A stretch of DNA of 8,171 bases from Caldifarciminota bacterium (GTDB lineage: Bacteria; Hydrothermota; Tepidihabitantia; Tepidihabitantales; Tepidihabitantaceae), in assembly GCA_011049385.1 (NCBI GenBank), contig DSBX01000222.1, forward strand, positions 1-8,171. Reading direction: 5' to 3'. Position numbers and translations under genes: made by a program. The notes under the pieces are model-generated. The model was not told where the DNA came from, did no database searches, and worked only from the letters and a program-made list of their open reading frames with translations. Positions 1-8,156 of the stretch are shown in pieces; position 1 is the first letter of the stretch; each line of letters opens with the position of its first letter.

Positions 1-74
1 GGGTCTGCCGCAACCGCTTCGAGCTGTTCCGGGCCGTTCGCCGGCAGATCGAACCGTTCCCGGCACCGGGTTAG
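1..74 (+). CDS. 3' end of an unknown protein (partial)
   Basis: Reading from base 3, 23 codons run into a TAG stop at 72-74. The peptide ends in NRFELFRAVRRQIEPFPAPG. Nineteen of the 23 codons end in G or C, as in the well-supported genes of the window, whereas the other two plus-strand frames read as arginine/serine/proline-rich noise. The start lies outside the window, so length, family and function cannot be given. The minus strand is also partly open here, so the strand is a judgement from codon bias only. Confidence 0.4.
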   Translation, partial: VCRNRFELFRAVRRQIEPFPAPG

Positions 75-268
75 GCGCGACCGGGTAGCCGGGGGTGAAG
101 TCTGGGAAGGACAGGACGATTCCACCGGAGGCTCCGGATCACCTCGGTCGTGCACAAGGGCCTTTCGAGGAGCGTTGCCGAAGGGTTCTGTCGTACCACA
201 TGGCCCCGAAGACCGTCACTGCTCGCTACCTGGGACCACAAATCGTCCGATCCGACCAGCACCGCCTG

Positions 269-553
269 TCAATATCGGAATTGGGACTCCTGCGCGGCGG
301 CATAGTCATCCATCGGCAGTTTGACCCCGGCCTCGCGGGTGAGTGTCTCCCGCTGACGGTGCTCGTGGTCGTACCAGTTCACGGCCGCGACCAGCACCTC
401 CGGGTCAATATCCGGCCGCTTGCGCCGGCCGAGCTGTCTTTCGTCGGTGAGACTGTCTCCATACAGGGTAAGGAGAACGTGAATGAATCTGCGCTTACCT
501 TCAAGCCATTCATACGGCGTGGCATAGGCCTTGAGCTGTCCGTCGTCGTTCAT
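269..553 (-). CDS. Hypothetical protein, 94 aa, unknown family
   Basis: I do not recognise this protein. It is soluble, strongly charged and rich in Tyr/Trp/Arg/Asp, with no signal peptide or membrane segment. The middle (IDPEVLVAAVNWYDHEHRQRE) looks helical. Two adjacent ATG codons occur at 554-556 and 551-553. The Shine-Dalgarno AAGGAG (read on the minus strand, bases 559-564) lies 2 bases before the first and 5 before the second, so the second is chosen; the frame stays open upstream to 589 without another good signal. About 72% of codons end in G/C, below the other genes. A sigma70-like promoter lies upstream at 622-650. It stands alone and is divergent from the DUF554 gene. The lower GC suggests a different history or weaker selection, but no mobility gene is nearby. 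Confidence 0.68.
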   Translation of the reverse strand: MNDDGQLKAYATPYEWLEGKRRFIHVLLTLYGDSLTDERQLGRRKRPDIDPEVLVAAVNWYDHEHRQRETLTREAGVKLPMDDYAAAQESQFRY

Positions 554-608
554 CATTACTCCTTCTTCGATTGACTGCTTCCAGTTCAAGCCGTCCGGGC
601 CGGCTCCA

Positions 609-713
609 TCAACTGCTCTGTGTTATGACAAGAATCGGCCGTTTTGTCAAAGCGAATTGCCATTGACCGAAAGAAGGGACTCGGAACAGTCCCGGATTCG
701 CTCCGGCGTTCAT
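609..713 (-). CDS. Possible 34-aa small ORF with strong ribosome site
   Basis: An ATG at 711-713 (minus strand) is preceded by GGAGGAGGT (722-730), a near-ideal Shine-Dalgarno 8 bases upstream, and opens a 34-codon frame ending in TGA at 609-611. The peptide begins MNAGANPGLFRVPSFG and is not recognised. Against it: codon third positions are not G/C-biased, the promoter of the 94-aa gene lies inside it, and no promoter for it is obvious. It could be a leader peptide, or the purine run may be chance. Confidence 0.18.
   Translation of the reverse strand: MNAGANPGLFRVPSFGQWQFALTKRPILVITQSS
622..650 (-). promoter_or_regulatory. Sigma70-like promoter of the 94-aa gene
   Basis: On the minus strand a perfect -35 box TTGACA (645-650) is followed, after exactly 17 bases, by CATAAC (622-627, 4 of 6 matches to TATAAT). 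The predicted transcript begins near base 615 and would carry a leader of about 60 bases ending in the AAGGAG ribosome site. A short inverted repeat, AGCCG / CGGCT (589-593 and 601-605), lies within this leader. Assignment is by sequence pattern only. Confidence 0.55.
676..693. repeat. Short inverted repeat in the divergent control region
   Basis: GGGACT (676-681) and AGTCCC (688-693) form a 6-bp stem with a 6-base loop. A second, outer pair GCGAAT / ATTCGC (652-657 and 696-701) surrounds it. The nest sits between the minus-strand promoter (622-650) and the plus-strand promoter (745-773), where an operator would be expected. Each pair is short enough to occur by chance. Confidence 0.3.
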
Positions 714-744
714 TGGCGGTTACCTCCTCCGGCCCGGGCCGCGA

Positions 745-773
745 TTGCGCAATCCGCCCGGCCGGGGTATAGT
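745..773 (+). promoter_or_regulatory. Promoter of the DUF554 gene, predicted leaderless
   Basis: A -10 box TATAGT (768-773, 5 of 6) lies 17 bases after TTGCGC (745-750, 3 of 6). Only six bases (774-779) separate the -10 box from the ATG at 780, so transcription would start at or within a base or two of the start codon, giving a leaderless mRNA. No Shine-Dalgarno precedes this ATG. The -35 box lies inside a perfect 12-base palindrome, GATTGCGCAATC (743-754), which could be an operator. Confidence 0.6.
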
Positions 774-779
774 GTCGTG

Positions 780-1460
780 ATGGTCGGCACGCTGGTGAAC
801 GTCGCGGCGGTGATTGCGGGCAGTCTCGTCGGCCTGCTCGCCGGCGCACGCCTGCCCGCCCGGCTGACCGGCATCGCCTTCCAGGGTATCGGTCTCTTCT
901 CGCTCGCCATCGGCGTGAGTATGGCCATCCGGACCGCGAACTGGCTGGTGGTGGTGTTTGCGATCGTGCCCGGCGCGATCGTCGGCGAACTGCTGGACAT
1001 TGACCGGCACCTGACCCGGCTCGGTGAGTTCCTCAAGCGCCGCCTGCGCCTCGGCGGCGCGCGGTTTTCGGAAGGAATGGTCGCCGCCTTCCTGCTTTTC
1101 TGTATGGGCTCGATGACCGTGCTCGGCGCGATCGAGGAGGGGCTGGGCAGGGCCCCGAACCTGCTCCTCGCCAAGTCGGTGCTGGACGGCTTCGCTTCGA
1201 TCGCGCTGGCCGCGACCTTCGGGGTCGGGGTGGCCTTTTCGGTCCTGCCCCTGCTCGTCTACCAGGGCGGACTGACGCTGGCGGCCGGGTCCCTGGCCGG
1301 GGTGCTGGCCGATAGCGTGGTCACCGAGGTGAGCGCGGTCGGCGGCCTCCTGCTGGTCGGGCTGGGCATCAACATCCTCGGCCTCGGGAAGCTGAAGGTC
1401 ATCAACATGCTGCCCGCCCTGCTCTTCGCCGGGGCGCTGGCCTGGTGGCTGGTGCGGTAG
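780..1460 (+). CDS. DUF554 family membrane protein (YqgA-like), 226 aa
   Basis: An integral inner-membrane protein of the DUF554 family, to which E. coli YqgA belongs; transport is suspected for the family but no substrate is established. It begins MVGTLVNVAAVIAGS, the family's typical N terminus. Predicted membrane segments lie at about residues 3-22, 31-50, 54-71, 98-117, 134-160 and 180-200, with a last one near 209-225. Family signatures are seen as GELLDID (69-75), CMGSMTVLGAIEEGL (108-122) and AKSVLDGFASIALA (131-144). The length is normal. The frame extends upstream to 531, but that part is not family-like; the ATG at 780, six bases after a TATAGT box, fits best. A GTG at 777 is the alternative start. 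It ends 6 bases short of the convergent ABC ATPase stop, with no hairpin-plus-T-run terminator between. Confidence 0.9.
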   Translation: MVGTLVNVAAVIAGSLVGLLAGARLPARLTGIAFQGIGLFSLAIGVSMAIRTANWLVVVFAIVPGAIVGELLDIDRHLTRLGEFLKRRLRLGGARFSEGMVAAFLLFCMGSMTVLGAIEEGLGRAPNLLLAKSVLDGFASIALAATFGVGVAFSVLPLLVYQGGLTLAAGSLAGVLADSVVTEVSAVGGLLLVGLGINILGLGKLKVINMLPALLFAGALAWWLVR

Positions 1461-1466
1461 GCCGGC

Positions 1467-3369
<1,903 letters not shown>

Positions 3370-3375
3370 CCAGCC

Positions 3376-3403
3376 AGTATATGAACCGCCCCCGGGCTGT
3401 CAA
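3376..3403 (-). promoter_or_regulatory. Promoter of the accD-ABC operon, predicted leaderless
   Basis: On the minus strand, a perfect TTGACA (3398-3403) is followed after 16 bases by TATACT (3376-3381, 5 of 6). Six bases (3370-3375) separate the -10 box from the accD ATG, which puts the transcription start at about the first base of the gene. The -35 box lies in the left arm of the palindrome at 3399-3419. Confidence 0.7.
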
Positions 3404-3419
3404 ACCGGCGCGGTTTGAC
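3399..3419. repeat. 21-base palindrome shared by two divergent promoters
   Basis: GTCAAACCG (3399-3407) and CGGTTTGAC (3411-3419) are exact reverse complements around a GCG centre. The left arm holds five bases of the minus-strand -35 box (TTGACA) and the right arm five bases of the plus-strand -35 box (TTGACG). Part of the symmetry follows from having two -35 boxes back to back, but the arms extend four bases further inward than the boxes need. A dimeric regulator could bind here, or the symmetry may simply make the two promoters compete for polymerase. Confidence 0.6.
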
Positions 3420-3442
3420 GCCGCGCCGACAGCGGCTAACCT
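3415..3442 (+). promoter_or_regulatory. Promoter of the metallophosphoesterase gene, predicted leaderless
   Basis: TTGACG (3415-3420, 5 of 6) is followed after 16 bases by TAACCT (3437-3442). The -10 box keeps the three most important positions (TA at the start, T at the end). Six bases (3443-3448) then lead to the ATG at 3449, the same spacing as the DUF554 and accD promoters. No Shine-Dalgarno is present before the ATG. Confidence 0.55.
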
Positions 3443-3448
3443 GAAACC

Positions 3449-5200
3449 ATGAGAAGGCTCATCATCCTGCTCGCCCTGGCCGGCGTCGCCGGCGCGACCG
3501 CGTTCGACTTTGTCGTGCTCGGCGACCGGACCGGCACCGCCCACGACAGCATCTTCGTCCGGGTGCTGGAGGAAATCCGTCTACTCCGGCCCGACTTCAT
3601 CGTCGGGACCGGCGACCTCATCGAGGGCTACACCGACGATATCGGCGCGGCCGCGGCCGAATGGGACCGCGTGCTGGAACTGCTTGCCGCCACCGGCGTG
3701 CCCGGTTTCTACGCGCCCGGCAACCACGACGTCTGGGATGCGGCCAGCGAGTCGCTCTTCACCGCCCGCGTCAACGCGCCGACCCGGTCCCTGGCCCACG
3801 GCAACAGCTTCTTCATCTTCGCCGACAACTCGCGCTGGGTGAGCTTCTCGGACTGGCCGGAGGAACAGCGCCGCCGCTTCCGGGCCGAACTGGGCAAGGC
3901 CCGGCGCTACCAGCACCGCTTCGTCCTGATGCACCGGCCCTGGTGGCGCTACGCGCTCGAGGCGGACCGGCCGGACACGCTCCACGAGTGGCTCCGCGCG
4001 GCCGGCGTCGGCTGGGTCTTCACCGGCCACGACCATTTCTACTGCTCCCACGTCCGGGACGGCATCAACTACTCCCAGGTCGGCCCCTCCGGCAGTCGGT
4101 TGAAGGTCCACTCCGACCGGGGCCGGGGCGGTTTCCAGAACTATCTCTACGGCCGGGTCGTCGGCGGTCGGGTTTCGCTGACCGTGGTCGAACCGGGCCG
4201 GCTGTATGCCCCGGATGTCGTCACCCTCGGCACGGTCGAGGCGCTGAGCCGGGCCCGGGATGCGGGCGTGCAGGTGGACCCCTTTCCGCTCGGCCCCGGG
4301 CAGGGGCGCGAATCCCGGCTCCGCCTCGCGCTCACCGACGTCGCCGGCGAAGGCCAGGGCGGACAGATGACCTGGCGGACCGAAGGCACACACTGGCACA
4401 TCCAGCCCGACGCGCTCAGCTTTCTCATCGAGCCGGACGGCCGGGGAGAATTCGATATCATCGCCCGGCTCGGGGACCTGGACCGGCCCTGGCCGCCGCC
4501 GATGCTCGAACTGCCCTGGCGGCACTCCGGGGGGCGGGTGACCGAAATCGAGATTCCCCTCCCGGTCAAGCGCCGGGCCCGGGCCGGCGCTTTCGACGGA
4601 CCGCCCGGGGACACCTGCTGGCAGGCGGTTCTGCCGCTCGAGCACCTCGCCGGGAACAGCCTTGAGCCCGGCGCGGTCGAGCCGGCCGAAATCCGGGTCG
4701 GCTTCGATTCGCTCAATCTCTACCTCTCGATTCGCTGTCACGACACCCGGCCCGATCTCATCCGGGCCGAGGTGACCGGGCGCGACGAACCGGTCTACGG
4801 TGACGACCACGTCAACATCGTGTTCGACCCGGACCCGGCCGCGACCCGGGCCTGGGCGGCGCAGGTCGCCGCCACCGGCGACAGCGGTCTGCCCTCGCCG
4901 CCCTACTACCAGCTCTTCGTCAACCCGCGGGGCACGATTGCGGACCGCCGCTGTCGCTTCTTCGGCCGCCGGGGCGAAAGGGACTGGAGTTGGGACGGCA
5001 ACTGGACGGTCGCGGCCGACACCACGGACCCGGACGGCTGGAGCGTGACGCTCGCCTGTCCGCTGACGGAATTCGGGGATGTCCACCCGGAAGAATGGGG
5101 CATCAACGCGGTACGCTACCAGTCGCGCCGCCGCGCGACCGGGACCTGGCAACCGCCCTTCCGCCACGACCCCCGGACCTTCGGAACGCTTAAGCGCTAA
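3449..5200 (+). CDS. Exported calcineurin-like metallophosphoesterase with CBM9-like domain
   Basis: A 583-residue exported phosphoesterase. Residues 1-18 are a signal peptide (MRR, then a hydrophobic run, probably cut after ATA). Residues 19-245 are the two-metal calcineurin-like fold: Asp26 in GDRTG (replacing the usual D-x-H), Asp56 in GTGDLIEG, GNHD (91-94), His162 in LMHRPWW, and GHDH (193-196). Residues ~250-370 form a less conserved, probably beta-rich linker domain. Residues ~375-583 resemble CBM9/DOMON-like sugar-binding sandwiches: DDHVNIVFDPDP (452-463), YYQLFVNPRGTIAD (486-499), DGWSVTLACPLTEFG (529-543) and EWGINAVRYQSRR (549-561). The family hydrolyses phosphomono- or diesters, but the true substrate is unknown; the C-terminal domain suggests binding of a glycan or cell-surface polymer outside the cytoplasm. 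The gene is transcribed alone, divergently from accD, and its TAA overlaps the TAG of the convergent GlmL-like gene. Confidence 0.88.
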   Translation: MRRLIILLALAGVAGATAFDFVVLGDRTGTAHDSIFVRVLEEIRLLRPDFIVGTGDLIEGYTDDIGAAAAEWDRVLELLAATGVPGFYAPGNHDVWDAASESLFTARVNAPTRSLAHGNSFFIFADNSRWVSFSDWPEEQRRRFRAELGKARRYQHRFVLMHRPWWRYALEADRPDTLHEWLRAAGVGWVFTGHDHFYCSHVRDGINYSQVGPSGSRLKVHSDRGRGGFQNYLYGRVVGGRVSLTVVEPGRLYAPDVVTLGTVEALSRARDAGVQVDPFPLGPGQGRESRLRLALTDVAGEGQGGQMTWRTEGTHWHIQPDALSFLIEPDGRGEFDIIARLGDLDRPWPPPMLELPWRHSGGRVTEIEIPLPVKRRARAGAFDGPPGDTCWQAVLPLEHLAGNSLEPGAVEPAEIRVGFDSLNLYLSIRCHDTRPDLIRAEVTGRDEPVYGDDHVNIVFDPDPAATRAWAAQVAATGDSGLPSPPYYQLFVNPRGTIADRRCRFFGRRGERDWSWDGNWTVAADTTDPDGWSVTLACPLTEFGDVHPEEWGINAVRYQSRRRATGTWQPPFRHDPRTFGTLKR

Positions 5201-7884
5201 CCGGGCAGGATCACCCGGGGGCGGACGACCCCGACCCGGAGCTGGGTCGTACCGCTGAGCAGGACCAGCCCGCCCTCCGCCTGCGCCAGCGCCTCGCCAA
5301 TGGCGGGGGTGAAATCGCGGTCCCCGTACCGGCCGGTCATCACCAGGGTGAAGGCTGGTGAAAGGCCGATGGCGTCGGCCAGGTCCAAGCCTGCGCAGAT
5401 GAGGCCGGCACAGCCCGCGGCTTCGCACCGCGCCAGCAGTTCCGCATCGGCAAACGCCCGGACCGCGACCAGCCCGGGACCGGGCTCCTGCCCGGTGAGC
5501 CGGCCCCAGCGCTCGCCGCCCAGGCCCCAACTCCCGGAGAAGCTCCTGCCCGCGCCGGTGACGACCGCGCCCCGGTCGCTCACTTCGCTTACCTCACCCG
5601 GCAACCACGCCCGGACCAGCACTTCTTCGAGCAGGGGTTCGATGATGACCATACCGAAGGCCTCGTCAACCCGGTTCACCCGGCCCCGCACCGGCGAGCG
5701 GCTGACCCTGAGCTTCGTCGGGTCGCCGACCGCGACCAGCCACTGCCCGCGCTCGACCTCCTGGCCCGGTTCGACCCGGAGCCAGTGGGCAAGCTCGCCC
5801 GGCTCAATGCCCAGCTCCTTCGCCGCCGGTACGCTGGTGTATTCCCGGGCCGCCTCCGGCCGCTCGCGCACGACCAGCACGCCGCCGGGCAGGAGCCGTT
5901 CAACCCGGCCCGCGACGTTGGAACGAAACCGCTTGTCGCCGAGCAGGCGCCGCGGCCGCCGGGCGAGCACGTCGCCGACGTCAATCTCATCCCCGGGCTT
6001 CACCGTCAGCCACTCCGCCACGTCTTCGTCGGACGGCGGATGACCGGCGGCCTCGGCGCCGCCCCGAGCCAGCGCCGAAGCGACATCCAGGAAGAACGGC
6101 CGCAGGAACTGCCGCTCGCTCCGGGCGATGACCGTTTCCGGCTCGACCCGGTCGCCGGGCCGGACCAGCACCTCGCCCGGGATGGCGAGTTCCCGGCGCA
6201 TCTCAAGCGGCCCTTCGCTCACCACCGCCTCCCGGACCGTATCCGCCGGCCGGACGTCCGGGCGGTACTCGTTCCCGGCCACCAGTTCCGCCGCCCCGGT
6301 TTCGACCGGCCGGGGCCGGTTATCAACGACCAGCCCGACCTCGCCGTCGCCGTCGGCCATCGCCGCTACCTCGCCCGCGCCGACCTCGCGCCCGGCGACC
6401 CGGACCGCGTTCCGACCGCCGGGCGCGCGCACCCGGCCGAGCCGGACCAGCGCCAGCTTGTCGAAGAGTTCGAGGGCGAGGTCCGGGTTCACCGAAGCGA
6501 GCACGCCGAGGTGCGGGAACAGGAACGCCCGGTCCACCGCCAGTTCGATATCTTTGGTCGGCTGGAGCGCGTCAATCAGCATCATCGCCGCCGCGGGCCG
6601 GGGCGAATGCGACATTATCCCGCCGCTGCCGATGAGCATATCACAACCTTCGGCCAGCGCGGCCAGGGGCCGGGCCGGTTTCTCCTCTCGCCGCCGGGGC
6701 AGGCGGAGCAGGGCGACGATGTCCCGCTCCTGGGGCGCGATGGGCTCCGGCTCCTCGCGCAGGACCCGGTGGTGATGCTCGACCGCGGCCCGCACCGCAA
6801 TGACCGCGGTCCCCCATTCGACCCGCATCTCACCGGGGTCGGCCGCGAGCCGGGTCGGGTTCAGCGCTTTGTTGCCGATGATGTTCCAGGTCTCGCGGCC
6901 CTCGCACCCCGGGCGGTAAAGCCGGTCTATCGCCGCGACCCCGGCGAGCTCGGCGACGTTGCGGATACTGTAACTCAGGCCGAGGTTCGCGCTCACGGTT
7001 CGGAAGACTTCGCCCTCCCGGGCGCTGAAGACGTCGGTCGTGGCGCCGCCGATGTCAACCGCGAGGATGCTCCGCTCCAGCCGGGCCGCGGCCGACGCCA
7101 GCAGGACGCCGAAGGCGGCCGGGGTGGGTATTATCGGTGCCGCCACCCACTCCTGGAGCCGGTCATAACCCGGGGCCTGCGACATGACGTGGTTCATGAA
7201 CAGGTCGTGGATCGCCTGCCGGGCCGGGGGCATATTCTCGGTCCCGGCGTCGGGACGGATGTTCTCGACCGGCATAAAGCGGTAGCGCTCGCCCAGCACG
7301 CGCTCGACCTGCTCCCGGGCGTTGACGTTGCCGGCGTAGACGACCGGCAGTTGCGCGTTCGGGCTGAGCTTGGGCCGGAGCCCGGCCTCGACCAGCAGTT
7401 CCGCGAGGTAGACCGGGCCGGTTATCGCGTCGGCGTCGAAGCCGCCCGCGAGCAGGACCATATCCGGCCGAAGCCGGCGCAGGTCCTCGATCTTGCGGTA
7501 GGGCGTCCGGCCGTCGTTCATCGCCAGGGTGTCGAGGACTATCGCGCCGGCGCCGAGCGCGGCCCGGTCCGCGGTTTCGGCGGTCAGGTCCGCAACCAGC
7601 CCGGTGACGACCATCGCCAGCCCGCCGCCCGCGCTCGAAGTCGCAAAGAGCGGCAGGACGGGCCGGCCCTCGGACCGCAGGCGGAGCCCGGATGCCTCTT
7701 CGAGCGCGGCCAGCGCGTTGCGCAGGCAGATGCAGACGTCCTCGTGGGGCTTCTCGACCGTGGTCGGCGCTTCACTGCGCCGGTAGCGCCAGCCCTCGCC
7801 CTCACGCGCAAAGAGCGTCACCTTGGTCGTGGTACTGCCGACGTCGGCGACCAGGAAGCGTTCCATGTCGAGGCCTGCGCTCAT
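5197..7884 (-). CDS. GlmL/MutL-family ASKHA protein with long C-terminal extension
   Basis: An 895-residue protein. Its first ~480 residues match the GlmL/MutL family, ATPase-fold proteins linked to the B12-dependent glutamate mutase GlmES and proposed to act as its chaperone or reactivator. Seen are the phosphate-1 motif DVGSTTTKVTLF (14-25), LLAGGFD (144-150), YAGNVNAR (183-190), the phosphate-2 motif DIGGATTDVFS (277-287) and an adenosine-type motif IGSGGIMSHSPRP (418-430). GlmL usually ends near 460-480 residues, so about 415 residues are extra. They include three related segments with the pattern PG(D/Q)-x-(V/I)-x-x-(G/E)-x-x-(L/V), at about 569-587, 630-641 and 706-717, like carrier or barrel-sandwich domains, then an unrecognised C-terminal domain (~765-895). 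The start overlaps the upstream stop as ATGA, so translation is probably coupled. No clear Shine-Dalgarno is seen, and Met7 (7864-7866) is a possible alternative. No mutase genes are nearby, so the partner enzyme is unknown. Confidence 0.85.
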   Translation of the reverse strand: MSAGLDMERFLVADVGSTTTKVTLFAREGEGWRYRRSEAPTTVEKPHEDVCICLRNALAALEEASGLRLRSEGRPVLPLFATSSAGGGLAMVVTGLVADLTAETADRAALGAGAIVLDTLAMNDGRTPYRKIEDLRRLRPDMVLLAGGFDADAITGPVYLAELLVEAGLRPKLSPNAQLPVVYAGNVNAREQVERVLGERYRFMPVENIRPDAGTENMPPARQAIHDLFMNHVMSQAPGYDRLQEWVAAPIIPTPAAFGVLLASAAARLERSILAVDIGGATTDVFSAREGEVFRTVSANLGLSYSIRNVAELAGVAAIDRLYRPGCEGRETWNIIGNKALNPTRLAADPGEMRVEWGTAVIAVRAAVEHHHRVLREEPEPIAPQERDIVALLRLPRRREEKPARPLAALAEGCDMLIGSGGIMSHSPRPAAAMMLIDALQPTKDIELAVDRAFLFPHLGVLASVNPDLALELFDKLALVRLGRVRAPGGRNAVRVAGREVGAGEVAAMADGDGEVGLVVDNRPRPVETGAAELVAGNEYRPDVRPADTVREAVVSEGPLEMRRELAIPGEVLVRPGDRVEPETVIARSERQFLRPFFLDVASALARGGAEAAGHPPSDEDVAEWLTVKPGDEIDVGDVLARRPRRLLGDKRFRSNVAGRVERLLPGGVLVVRERPEAAREYTSVPAAKELGIEPGELAHWLRVEPGQEVERGQWLVAVGDPTKLRVSRSPVRGRVNRVDEAFGMVIIEPLLEEVLVRAWLPGEVSEVSDRGAVVTGAGRSFSGSWGLGGERWGRLTGQEPGPGLVAVRAFADAELLARCEAAGCAGLICAGLDLADAIGLSPAFTLVMTGRYGDRDFTPAIGEALAQAEGGLVLLSGTTQLRVGVVRPRVILPG

Positions 7885-8156
7885 CGCGGCCGGTCCGGGT
7901 GCGCAGGTTCCGGGAACAGCGTCCGCACCGCGACCGCGTCCACGATGTCGTTGAGCGAGAAGAGTCGGTCGAAGTCGGCCAGGGTGAAGCGGTAGCCGCG
8001 GCGAAGCCGGAGGACGAGGACCGCGAGCAGGGCTTCGAAGGTCAGGAGACAGCCGCGCGCGCCGGTCTGCCGTTCCAGTTCGGCGAGGTTGCGCTCGCTG
8101 TCCGGTTCGTCCTCGTAGCCGGGCGCGACGAAGAGAAAGCGGGCGGCCGCGGCCGG
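7881..8156 (-). CDS. 3' part of an unknown protein, truncated at window end
   Basis: Ninety-one codons are open up to the TGA at 7881-7883. The segment RFLFVAPGYEDEPDSE is followed by NLAELERQTGARG, then a hydrophobic helical stretch (CLLTFEALLAVLVLRL), then YRFTLADFDRLFSLNDIV. The tail is proline/arginine-rich. GC-ending codons dominate, so it is coding. I do not recognise the family; the alternation of strand and helix faintly recalls the end of nuclease-fold proteins, but no catalytic motif is visible. It shares an ATGA overlap with the GlmL-like gene and so is probably in the same operon. Reading upstream, a TAG at 8157-8159 interrupts the frame, but it lies within the suspicious terminal inverted repeat (8153-8171) and is probably not real; the true gene likely continues beyond the window. 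Confidence 0.6.
   Translation of the reverse strand, partial: PAAAARFLFVAPGYEDEPDSERNLAELERQTGARGCLLTFEALLAVLVLRLRRGYRFTLADFDRLFSLNDIVDAVAVRTLFPEPAHPDRPR

Noticed and set aside
71..262. A 63-codon minus-strand frame starting with GTG six bases after the stop of the 94-aa gene.
   Set aside because: It has a weak ribosome site, about 68% GC3, and a tail rich in Arg/Pro/Leu with no recognisable domain. Its position allows a second operon gene, but the sequence does not support one.
531..779. Extension of the DUF554 frame upstream to an ATG at 531 (83 extra residues).
   Set aside because: The added part is unlike the family, covers the divergent promoters, and the ATG at 780 gives the family's usual N terminus with a promoter six bases away.
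5187..5218. Palindrome CGCTTAAGCG (5187-5196) and a 5-bp repeat (5201-5205/5214-5218) at the convergent gene ends as a possible terminator.
   Set aside because: The palindrome has no loop and lies in coding bases, the second stem is short, and neither is followed by a T run.
5785..7995. A 736-codon open frame on the plus strand, opposite the GlmL-like gene; similar long frames opposite the phosphoesterase (3581-5530) and the ABC ATPase (1503-2576).
   Set aside because: They mirror GC-rich codons of the real genes on the other strand, have low-complexity Arg/Pro/Gly-rich translations and no family motifs or start signals.
8143..8150. A NotI site (GCGGCCGC) just before the terminal repeat, considered as a cloning junction.
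   Set aside because: In DNA this rich in GC an eight-base G/C motif is expected by chance, and no vector-like sequence follows.
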